In this document: piece by piece, positions 34,906-42,647 of the stretch
Layout: the number at the start of each line of letters is the position of its first letter
Numbering within the stretch: the first letter of the stretch is position 1
From: an uncultured Flavobacteriaceae bacterium
Lineage (GTDB): Bacteria > Bacteroidota > Bacteroidia > Flavobacteriales > Flavobacteriaceae
DNA: 64,000 bases
Direction of reading: 5' to 3'
NCBI GenBank assembly: GCA_943788165.1
Contig: CALSPF010000002.1
Coordinates: forward strand, 310,001-374,000
The notes under the pieces: generated by a model
The model's input: only the letters and a program-made list of their open reading frames with translations
Told to the model about the DNA's origin: nothing
Databases searched by the model: none
Made by a program: the position numbers and the translations under genes

Positions 34906-37221
34906 ATGAAAAAAGGTTTATTAAGTCTTTTGGCGGTTGCACTAACGGTTGTTAGCTGTCAAAACTATGATGATCAGTTTCAGTCTTTGACTGATCAAAT
35001 CACAACGTTGTCCACTACTGTTGCTGGGTTGACTGCTCTTACTGATCAAGTAACAGCTTTACAACAAACTGTTAACGGTCTAGCAACTACCAGCGCTCTT
35101 TCTGCTTTAGCCGGTCAAGTATCAGATAATGCTGCTACTGCTTCAACTGATACTGCTGCTGCAGTTGCTGCTGCTGATGCTGCTGCTGACGCTGCTGCCC
35201 AAGCTGGTACTGATGCCGCTTCTGCTACTGCTGCCGCTGCTACTGCTGCTGCTGCTACTGCTGCTGCTAATGCTGCAACCGCTGCTAACGCTACTGCTGC
35301 AGTTGCTGGAACTGTCCAATCGATCCAAGCATCTATTACTGCGATATTAGCCGATTTGGCAAATGTTGCCACTGCTGCTGATCTAAATACAATTAGTGCA
35401 ACTTTAGCAATTGTCCAAGGAGATGTTAAAGAACTTCTTGCTGGGAATGCAACAATCAATCAGTCTGTAACAATTAGAAATGAGGCAACTTTAAAGTATG
35501 CTGAAACATTGGTTGCAACTGGTAGTCTTGATCCTGACGTAATTGTTAACGGAAGTGTAACGATTGACACTTCTGAATTTTCTCAGGCTCAAGTTGACAG
35601 AACACAGACTGTTTTGGATAAATTAGCTACAATATTAGGAAACGGCGCTACTGCTGGTGGTTTATCAATCACGACTACTTTTTCTTTGTCTCTACCTAAA
35701 CTTACATTTCTTGATGATGACTATATAATTTCTGGTGGTGTTGACATCTCTGATGATGCAATTACAACTATATCTGGAAACCTTACATCTGATCAACTTG
35801 GAATTATAGATTACTCTAACCTTACTTCTGTTGGAAATGTAGTTATCACTCCTTCAAATACAGATAGTATTACCTCTATCAATTTTTCTAATGCAACTGT
35901 TGGTTCATTGAAAATTAGTGAAGGCGCCACTGATACAAATATTGTTGACGCACCTTTAGCTACTTCTATCGATTTAGGTACTGCTCAAGTTGGTTATATA
36001 AACGGTGATGCTGCTTCCTCAATAACAAATGGTTATGCAGGAACTGCTGTTGCTTCACTAACAATTACAAGTTTAGCAGCTAATGGTCAAATCAATGTTT
36101 CACACACAGGATTAACGAATCTTAGTGTTACTGGAACAGGTACAACTGATTTATTCGCTACTTCATTGGCAGGCACTACAACATTTACAATGCCCAACCA
36201 AATTGCAGAAGCTCATTTGACTGCTGCCGTTGCTGGTGCAGGTGCTATCAACGCAACTGTTGCTGATCTTACTGGCTTAGCTCGTTCTTCAGGTCCTCTT
36301 GATATATCTGCTTCAACTGTAGATCTTACTGGTTATGACACAACTTCTGGCACAGGTAGTACAACTTTTAGTGGTACAGATGCCGTTGTTACTTTGGATA
36401 ATACTAGCGCAACGACAATGAATGGTAGTTTGGGTTCTCTTACAATCTTAGCGCAAGATGCAAGTATAAATTTCGCAGCTGGTTTGGCTCGATTAGCTAC
36501 ATTAAATATAACTTCTGTAGCTGATGCTGCTGTTAATCCTTCAACACAGAGCAATGATGTTGTAGTTTCTGCTTTAGCATCCCTAACAGGCTTAACCGTT
36601 GCTGGTGCTCACAGAAGTGTCACTTCTACTGGTAATACTATTTTAACTTCTTTAACTACATCTGGTGGTATAGTTGATCTTGCAGTTACAGGTGCTACTC
36701 TTTTAGCAACTGCCAACATAGGTCACAACTACATACTTAATCACAACACTCCAGTATCGATTGATTTCCAGGGGACAGCATTAGGTTCACTCGATTTATC
36801 AGCTCTTGAAAAAGTTCAAGAACTAACAATTACTGGTAACACAGCTCTTACGTCACTTACAGCTCCGAGTGCTACAGTTATAGCCGAAGCAGCTGCGACT
36901 ATCACTGCAAACATAGGTGTTAACTCTATCACTTCTGTGTGGACACCATATAGCCCAGCTACAGCCGCTACTTTAGTTAGCCCTGCTGTTCCTGCAGCAC
37001 CCGCTTCGCTTGCTAATAACTCCTTATTGTCAGTAGCAAACTGGGTTAAAGCTCACTATGCTTTTACTGCTTCACCAACATGGAGTTTAGATTCATACGT
37101 TTCTTCAGGTACATCAAACTATGTTAACTTTCAAGCAGCAACATTAGCTGATGCTTATTCATCTACTGGTTCAGGTACAATTAACAACACTGCAGAATTA
37201 GCTATCATTATTGCTGAATAA
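34906..37221 (+). CDS. Large surface lipoprotein, coiled coil plus beta-repeat body
   Basis: This 771-residue lipoprotein (lipobox VVSC, then QNYDDQFQSL) has a heptad-rich coiled coil (about 25-70), an extraordinarily Ala/Thr-rich helix (about 75-150) and a long body of Thr/Ser/Ala-rich, leucine-repeat-like strands (SLDLSALEKVQELTITGNTALTSLTAPS) probably forming a beta-solenoid. There is no enzyme motif. The short C-terminal part (from about 690) may be a separate capping domain. The type is familiar from marine flavobacteria as abundant cell-surface proteins with many copies and no assigned function. It has its own promoter and terminator and precedes the glycan locus, so it may be a structural surface layer or a carrier for the glycan; the latter is only inference. 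Confidence 0.75.
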   Translation: MKKGLLSLLAVALTVVSCQNYDDQFQSLTDQITTLSTTVAGLTALTDQVTALQQTVNGLATTSALSALAGQVSDNAATASTDTAAAVAAADAAADAAAQAGTDAASATAAAATAAAATAAANAATAANATAAVAGTVQSIQASITAILADLANVATAADLNTISATLAIVQGDVKELLAGNATINQSVTIRNEATLKYAETLVATGSLDPDVIVNGSVTIDTSEFSQAQVDRTQTVLDKLATILGNGATAGGLSITTTFSLSLPKLTFLDDDYIISGGVDISDDAITTISGNLTSDQLGIIDYSNLTSVGNVVITPSNTDSITSINFSNATVGSLKISEGATDTNIVDAPLATSIDLGTAQVGYINGDAASSITNGYAGTAVASLTITSLAANGQINVSHTGLTNLSVTGTGTTDLFATSLAGTTTFTMPNQIAEAHLTAAVAGAGAINATVADLTGLARSSGPLDISASTVDLTGYDTTSGTGSTTFSGTDAVVTLDNTSATTMNGSLGSLTILAQDASINFAAGLARLATLNITSVADAAVNPSTQSNDVVVSALASLTGLTVAGAHRSVTSTGNTILTSLTTSGGIVDLAVTGATLLATANIGHNYILNHNTPVSIDFQGTALGSLDLSALEKVQELTITGNTALTSLTAPSATVIAEAAATITANIGVNSITSVWTPYSPATAATLVSPAVPAAPASLANNSLLSVANWVKAHYAFTASPTWSLDSYVSSGTSNYVNFQAATLADAYSSTGSGTINNTAELAIIIAE
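35129..35311 (+). repeat. GCT/ACT-rich codon repeat tract
   Basis: This stretch is made almost wholly of GCT, GCC and ACT codons and encodes runs of Ala with Thr and Asp spacing. It is a trinucleotide microsatellite-like tract, able to gain or lose codons without shifting frame. It produces long false ORFs on both strands in the track (35115-35459, 35129-35350 and 35143-35328). Confidence 0.75.
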
Positions 37222-37247
37222 TTTAGTGATATCTTATTTTATGCTTA

Positions 37248-37274
37248 ACCCCCGCATTGCGGGGGTTTTTTTTT
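37248..37274 (+). terminator. Strong intrinsic terminator after the lipoprotein gene
   Basis: A stem of ACCCCCGC and GCGGGGGT with loop ATT is followed by nine T. It ends the lipoprotein transcript 27 bases after its stop. The next gene begins 24 bases later, leaving little room for a separate promoter. Confidence 0.92.
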
Positions 37275-37297
37275 ACCTTTAATCCAAAATAAAATGT

Positions 37298-39640
37298 ATG
37301 AGCACAGTTGCCCTTGATTCAAATGATTTCCCCAAGTATCTTTTACTTATTCTTTATATAATAACAGGTTCATTATCCAATTTTGGGGCTATTGACATTT
37401 TGGCTCCGCAATGGATCTATCTGGGTGCAATAAATATAATAGCTTGTCTATACTTTCTTTTTTTTTCCCCTAAAGTCCTTGACACTGCATTTAGATCCCT
37501 TTTTAAGAGTGCCTTTATATACATTTACCTTTTTTACTTTATTTGGAATGCCTTATCTTATTTTTATGCGATTAATCCAGTTGAAACAATAATTAACCTC
37601 CCGCGTCTAGGTAACACTTTTTTTGCTATAGTTTTCTGTTTCTTTCTCATTTATAACTTACCTAATAAGTTCTATTTTATTAGCCGTCTTCTTCTCCTTT
37701 TTCTGGTTGCCGAGTTGGTTGCCTATTATAATGATTTTGCCAATGTATATCCTAAAGAGGGCCTTCGTGTAATTGCTATTAAAGGTTTTGCAGGAAATAA
37801 AAATATTACTGCTGCCTCAATTGCTTTTAAATTGCCTTTCGTTCTTTATTTACTTCACACTATACAGAAAAAATTTATTCGTTTTGGCCTAGTCCTTGTT
37901 CTTTTTTGTGGAGTATTGTCGGTATCTCTTATCGAAGCTAGAGCTGCCGTTTTAAGTTCACTACTTGTATTAGTTTCTTTCCTAGCTTTTCAGATATACC
38001 TAATAGTCTCTAAACAACTAACAACCAAAAGAGGACTATTAAGTATTGGGTTAACAGTTTTGCCCTATATGCTCGCTCTTTTCGTTAATGTTGGTATAAC
38101 CACCTCAGCAAAAAAAGGAGCGATCACAGATACTGTAGCTAGGATCTCATTTACGGAAGAATCTTCCAATGGTCGTTTTGATTATTGGGGAGATGCGCTG
38201 AACTATGTTAAAAAAAACCCATTGCTTGCGAGTGGTTTAGGAAATTGGAAAATTGCTTCTATATCTGAGGGAAAAGAACATATTAGCGGATATACTGTTC
38301 CTTATCACGCGCACAATGATTTTATTCATGTTTTTACCGAAACCGGAATATTAGGTGGATTGGCCTATTTAGCGATTTTTGGTACATTAACCTTTTATCT
38401 CATTTTGCTTCTTTATAAAAAATACAAATCGCAAGGGATACTCGAGCTACAATATTTCTTCTTATTACTACCTTTAGTTGTTTATGGTATAGATGCAGGA
38501 CTTAATTTTCCGGTGGCCAGACCATTAATGCAGTCCTCTTTTGCCATTTTTGCTGGTCTAGTATTAGGCCTTTATTTAGATACAAAATATCAAAATGAAA
38601 AAACAGCTAAGATTAATACTAAGAAACAGCGTTTTGTACTTTCCGTCATTCTTTTATTTTTAATTCCTGGTATATTCATACATGTCCTTTCTTTCAATTC
38701 TTTAAAGAAGCAAGGACCACTATTATATGAATTTAATAACGCTAAATTTAACCTCACCCGCGCACAGTTAGACGAGATATCTCATGATTTCCCCAATCTT
38801 ACTGAAACAGCCATGCCCATCAAGGCTATGAAAGCTCGCTATTACTATCTAAGTGGGAATAAACAAGAGGCCTATGAGATGATTGATGAAAGTATTAAAG
38901 ACAACCCACAAATATTTTTCAGCGAGAACTTAAAAGCTCAATACCTACTTCAGGATCAACAAATCGATAGCGCTTATGTGTTTGCTAAAAGAGCCTTTGA
39001 AGGTTTACCAAACAATATGCCACATTATGATATTTATATGCGGACACTGGTCATAAAAAAAGACTATCAAGGTATAGATGCTGCCTTTAACAGGGTTCAG
39101 CCCATTGCTGGCGATACCAAAACAGTATGGTTGATTTATATCCGTTCGTTGGCTCAAACCCGTTCTCTCGGAGATGCATTTGCCATGGATAAAGCAGCTC
39201 AAGCTTATGGTTTGTTCCCAGAGGACGAAACGATTTTCCTTCTGTATCGTATTTTGACTTATGGTCAACCTCGTATTGTTGAAGCAGAACAAATATATAA
39301 TCAGGCAAATCAGGCATACACAGCACTTGATTTTAGTCAAGCTGCTCAATTATTCAAACAAGCCTTTGATCTGGATCCACTTCAGCCAAACTATTGTCTG
39401 AATACAGGTTTGGCCTTTTATGAAGCAAAACAATTTGACAAAGCAATCAAATATTTTGATCTGTCAATAGCCTTAAAGAAAAATGATATTGTTGAGCGTG
39501 CACTACGTTATAAAGGGCTTTCATTGTATCAAAACGGTAGAGGACCTGAAGCATGCGCCGTATTTTTAAATCTAAAAAACAACTATCCGAAGCGCATGTA
39601 TCAGCAGGAATTTCAAAAATATTGTTTACGACAAAATTAA
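37298..39640 (+). CDS. O-antigen ligase/polymerase (Wzy-like) with C-terminal TPRs
   Basis: This 780-residue inner-membrane protein has about 11-12 hydrophobic segments to residue 460, with the family motif YHAHNDFIHVFTETGILGGLAYL in the large periplasmic-loop region (PF04932, O-antigen ligase/Wzy_C). A soluble C-terminal part with TPR-like helices follows (LDFSQAAQLFKQAFDLDPLQPNYCLNTG, FDKAIKYFDLSIALKK). Such proteins polymerise repeat units or transfer glycan to lipid A-core or to protein. TPR-bearing forms are often linked to protein O-glycosylation or exopolysaccharide, so pilin-like or surface-protein glycosylation is possible. It opens the glycan locus. Confidence 0.85.
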   Translation: MSTVALDSNDFPKYLLLILYIITGSLSNFGAIDILAPQWIYLGAINIIACLYFLFFSPKVLDTAFRSLFKSAFIYIYLFYFIWNALSYFYAINPVETIINLPRLGNTFFAIVFCFFLIYNLPNKFYFISRLLLLFLVAELVAYYNDFANVYPKEGLRVIAIKGFAGNKNITAASIAFKLPFVLYLLHTIQKKFIRFGLVLVLFCGVLSVSLIEARAAVLSSLLVLVSFLAFQIYLIVSKQLTTKRGLLSIGLTVLPYMLALFVNVGITTSAKKGAITDTVARISFTEESSNGRFDYWGDALNYVKKNPLLASGLGNWKIASISEGKEHISGYTVPYHAHNDFIHVFTETGILGGLAYLAIFGTLTFYLILLLYKKYKSQGILELQYFFLLLPLVVYGIDAGLNFPVARPLMQSSFAIFAGLVLGLYLDTKYQNEKTAKINTKKQRFVLSVILLFLIPGIFIHVLSFNSLKKQGPLLYEFNNAKFNLTRAQLDEISHDFPNLTETAMPIKAMKARYYYLSGNKQEAYEMIDESIKDNPQIFFSENLKAQYLLQDQQIDSAYVFAKRAFEGLPNNMPHYDIYMRTLVIKKDYQGIDAAFNRVQPIAGDTKTVWLIYIRSLAQTRSLGDAFAMDKAAQAYGLFPEDETIFLLYRILTYGQPRIVEAEQIYNQANQAYTALDFSQAAQLFKQAFDLDPLQPNYCLNTGLAFYEAKQFDKAIKYFDLSIALKKNDIVERALRYKGLSLYQNGRGPEACAVFLNLKNNYPKRMYQQEFQKYCLRQN

Positions 39641-39651
39641 GGAAGCGATAA

Positions 39652-41052
39652 ATGAGGGTTGATACTATATGTTGTATTGGTGCAGGCTATGTTGGCGGGC
39701 CTACTATGGCTGTAATTGCTCAGAAATGTCCATCAATAAAGGTTATTGTTGTTGATCAAAACCCTGAACGAATTGCCTCATGGAATAGTGAAGACTTAGA
39801 TTTACTTCCTGTGTATGAGCCAGGTTTAAAAGGGATAATTGCCAATACACGAAATAAAAATCTCTTTTTTTCATCTCAGATTGATGAAGCCATCAATGCG
39901 TCACAAATGATTTTCATGGCCGTTAACACTCCCACCAAAACAACTGGTGAAGGAGCTGGGATGGAAGCTGATCTTATCCATTTAGAAAGTTGTGCCAGAA
40001 GGATAGCTAAGGTAGCAACAACGAATAAAATAGTAATTGAAAAATCAACTCTTCCTGTTCGTACTGCGGAAAAAATAAAAGAAGTCTTAGCAGAAAATAA
40101 GAATGATGTTCAATTCGAAGTACTGTCTAATCCAGAATTTTTAGCCGAAGGAACCGCCATTCAAGACCTTTTTAAGTCGGATCGCGTACTTGTAGGGGGA
40201 GATGCTACAGAATCTGGTAAAGCGGCAGTAGCGGCCTTGGTTTCGATTTATGAGAACTGGATTCCACGGGAAAAAATATTGACCACCAATGTTTGGTCAG
40301 CAGAATTATCAAAGCTAGCTTCTAATGCAATGTTGGCTCAACGCATTTCATCTATTAATAGTTTTTCTGCCTTGTGTGAACAAACAGGGGCTTCTATTCA
40401 AGAAGTGGCCAAAGCAATTGGGATGGATCACCGCATAGGTGATAAATTTTTAAATGCCTCTGTAGGTTTTGGAGGAAGCTGTTTCCAAAAAGACTTACTG
40501 AACTTGATTTATTTATGTAAAAAGTTTGATTTACCAGAAGTTGCTGATTATTGGCATCAAGTTGTAAAAATCAATGATTACCAAAAAAATCGATTTGCGA
40601 CAAAAATCAGTACACATTTTGGCGATTACTTGTTGGAAAAATCCATAACCATGCTTGGCTGGGCTTTTAAGAAAAACACCAATGACAGTAGAGAGTCAGC
40701 GGCAATTTACATTGCTGCTAAATTACTAGAGCAAGGAGCTCAGCTTCATTTGTTCGATCCAATGGTCACTGAAGAGCGAATCATAAGAGATCTAAGCACC
40801 CTTTTTGAAAACAAAGGCAATAATAAAGAAGAAGTAACAAAATTACTTGATAAAATAAAGGTACATACGACTATTGATGCAGCCCTAAATACTTCAGACG
40901 CAACTGCGATTGTAACAGAGTGGGAGGAATTTAAGGCATTTGATTGGACTTTGTTTTTAAAAACAAAGTCTATCGACTATCCAATATTTGATGGAAGAAA
41001 CCTTTTAAACAAAGGGGTTTGTGCGAATTATTATGCAGTAGGAAACGCCTAA
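39652..41052 (+). CDS. ugd: UDP-glucose 6-dehydrogenase
   Basis: This 466-residue enzyme oxidises UDP-glucose to UDP-glucuronate in two NAD-dependent steps. Features are the N-terminal Rossmann loop CIGAGYVGGPTMAVIA, VNTPTKTTGEGAGMEADL, and the catalytic Cys (C277) in GFGGSCFQKD. The C-terminal UDP-binding domain has WAFKKNTNDSRESAAIYIA. The sequence is close to the long, animal-type UGDH group (which also has its Cys near 276) rather than to the short bacterial form; that group occurs in many Bacteroidota. UDP-glucuronate would be a building block of the surface glycan. It is 11 bases after the Wzy-like gene. Confidence 0.9.
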   Translation: MRVDTICCIGAGYVGGPTMAVIAQKCPSIKVIVVDQNPERIASWNSEDLDLLPVYEPGLKGIIANTRNKNLFFSSQIDEAINASQMIFMAVNTPTKTTGEGAGMEADLIHLESCARRIAKVATTNKIVIEKSTLPVRTAEKIKEVLAENKNDVQFEVLSNPEFLAEGTAIQDLFKSDRVLVGGDATESGKAAVAALVSIYENWIPREKILTTNVWSAELSKLASNAMLAQRISSINSFSALCEQTGASIQEVAKAIGMDHRIGDKFLNASVGFGGSCFQKDLLNLIYLCKKFDLPEVADYWHQVVKINDYQKNRFATKISTHFGDYLLEKSITMLGWAFKKNTNDSRESAAIYIAAKLLEQGAQLHLFDPMVTEERIIRDLSTLFENKGNNKEEVTKLLDKIKVHTTIDAALNTSDATAIVTEWEEFKAFDWTLFLKTKSIDYPIFDGRNLLNKGVCANYYAVGNA

Positions 41053-41129
41053 TACTTAAAATAAAGTAATAAAAGTGCTCGTTATTGAAAATTATTAAGT
41101 ACTTTTGGTACTAGATAAAATTAATAATA

Positions 41130-41639
41130 GTGCTTAACCAGTTGATAACCTCGAAAACCCGTTTACGCCTGCTGATAAAATTTTTTATCAGTCAGGCGAA
41201 TCGAGGCTATTTAAACGGTCTAGCAACCGAGTTCAATGAATCCACCAATTCGATTCGAAAAGAACTCAACCATCTTTCAGAAGCAGGTTATTTAGAAAAA
41301 TATAAAGACAACAATAAAGTTGGATACAAAGCCAATATTAATCACCCTATGTTTGAGATACTACAAAAGGTAGTATTTAAGCATTTAGGGTTAGAAGATA
41401 TAGTAGAACACGTTTTAGCGCAAATTGGCGATGTTCAACAAATCCATCTAATTGGCGATTATGCCAAAGGATTGGATTCTGGAAACATTGAAGTAATGTT
41501 AATTGGAGACCAACTCAATACTACTTACATTACTAATTTAGAAGAAAAAATAGAATCACTAATCGACCGAAAGGTTCAATTTATTATCAGTAATCGTAAA
41601 TCGACTGGACAAGAATCAATTTTATTGTTTCAGCGTTAA
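41130..41639 (+). CDS. Winged-helix regulator with nucleotidyltransferase-like domain
   Basis: This 169-residue protein begins at GTG. Its N-terminal winged helix (about 5-70: SKTRLRLLIKFF, FNESTNSIRKELNHLSEAGYLEKY) resembles ArsR/MarR-type DNA-binding domains. The C-terminal half (about 85-165) has the pattern IHLIGDYAKGLDSGNIEVMLIGD, like the GSFARGxxxxDSDIDLLV motif of minimal nucleotidyltransferases but without the full acidic pair. It is therefore probably a regulator with a ligand-binding NTase fold and not an active transferase. Proteins of this design lie at the front of glycan loci in Bacteroidota. It sits between ugd and pseB with 77 upstream bases that could hold its operator. Confidence 0.75.
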   Translation: MLNQLITSKTRLRLLIKFFISQANRGYLNGLATEFNESTNSIRKELNHLSEAGYLEKYKDNNKVGYKANINHPMFEILQKVVFKHLGLEDIVEHVLAQIGDVQQIHLIGDYAKGLDSGNIEVMLIGDQLNTTYITNLEEKIESLIDRKVQFIISNRKSTGQESILLFQR

Positions 41640-41647
41640 TCTATCTT

Positions 41648-42646
41648 ATGTTATCAAATAGTACCATACTTATCACAGGGGGAACAGGTTCTTTTGGAAA
41701 GAAGTTTGTTCGCATGACACTTGATCGTTACAATCCAAAAGCCATTATTATTTATTCGAGAGATGAAATGAAACAATGGGATATGGCGGAGAAATATCGT
41801 GATGATCAACGTGTAAAATTCATCATTGGAGATGTTCGCGACCGTGATCGTTTATCTCGCTCTCTCGATGGAGTGGATTATGTTGTTCATGCTGCAGCTA
41901 CGAAAATCGTCCCTACAGCAGAATACAATCCATTTGAATGCGTGAAGACAAATATAAACGGTGCGATGAATGTCATTGATGCCTGTACAGATAAGAAAAT
42001 CAAAAAAGCTGTAGCGCTTTCAACGGACAAAGCAAGCAATCCGATTAATCTTTATGGAGCAACCAAGTTAGCTTCCGACAAATTATTTGTTGCAGGAAGC
42101 TCGCACCTTAATTTAGATAAAACACAATTTTCTGTTGTACGCTATGGGAATGTAATGGGATCAAGAGGGTCGGTAATTCCTTTCTTCCTAACCAAAAAAA
42201 ATGAAGGGGTTTTACCCATTACAGATGATCGCATGACCCGTTTTATGATTTCTTTAGAAGAAGGAGTGAAATTGGTATGGCATGCTTTTGAAGACATGCT
42301 TGGAGGAGAGATTTATGTAAAAAAAATCCCTTCAATGAATATTACTGATATAGCAAAAGCTGTAGCTCCAGAAGCTGAGCAAAAAATTATTGGTATCCGC
42401 CCTGGAGAAAAATTACACGAGCAGATGATTGGGGTTGAAGATGCACCCCATACTTTCGAATATAAAGAACATTTTAAAATCCTTCCTGCAATCCATAATT
42501 GGTCGAAAGACCCTAACCGTATTAAAGATGGGGAAAAAGTCCCAGAAAACTTTCTATATAGTTCTGACAACAATAAAGAATGGATGAATGCTGATGAACT
42601 GGCCGAATGGATTGAGAAAAATAAAGATAAAATTGGATTGATTTAG
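41648..42646 (+). CDS. pseB: UDP-GlcNAc 4,6-dehydratase (inverting)
   Basis: This 332-residue extended SDR performs the first step of pseudaminic acid synthesis: UDP-GlcNAc to UDP-2-acetamido-2,6-dideoxy-beta-L-arabino-hexos-4-ulose. The nucleotide loop is TGGTGSFGKKF; the catalytic region is STDKASNP and LYGATKLASDK with YxxxK. GDVRDRDRLSRSLDGVDYVVHAAATKIVP is characteristic of PseB/FlaA1. Length fits soluble PseB, not the membrane-bound PglF type. It lies nine bases after the regulator and one base before the fusion gene. Confidence 0.93.
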   Translation: MLSNSTILITGGTGSFGKKFVRMTLDRYNPKAIIIYSRDEMKQWDMAEKYRDDQRVKFIIGDVRDRDRLSRSLDGVDYVVHAAATKIVPTAEYNPFECVKTNINGAMNVIDACTDKKIKKAVALSTDKASNPINLYGATKLASDKLFVAGSSHLNLDKTQFSVVRYGNVMGSRGSVIPFFLTKKNEGVLPITDDRMTRFMISLEEGVKLVWHAFEDMLGGEIYVKKIPSMNITDIAKAVAPEAEQKIIGIRPGEKLHEQMIGVEDAPHTFEYKEHFKILPAIHNWSKDPNRIKDGEKVPENFLYSSDNNKEWMNADELAEWIEKNKDKIGLI

Positions 42647-42647
42647 A

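Noticed and set aside
35115-35459. Long Ala- or Ser-rich ORFs on both strands
   Set aside because: Shadows produced by the GCT/ACT repeat inside the real lipoprotein gene.
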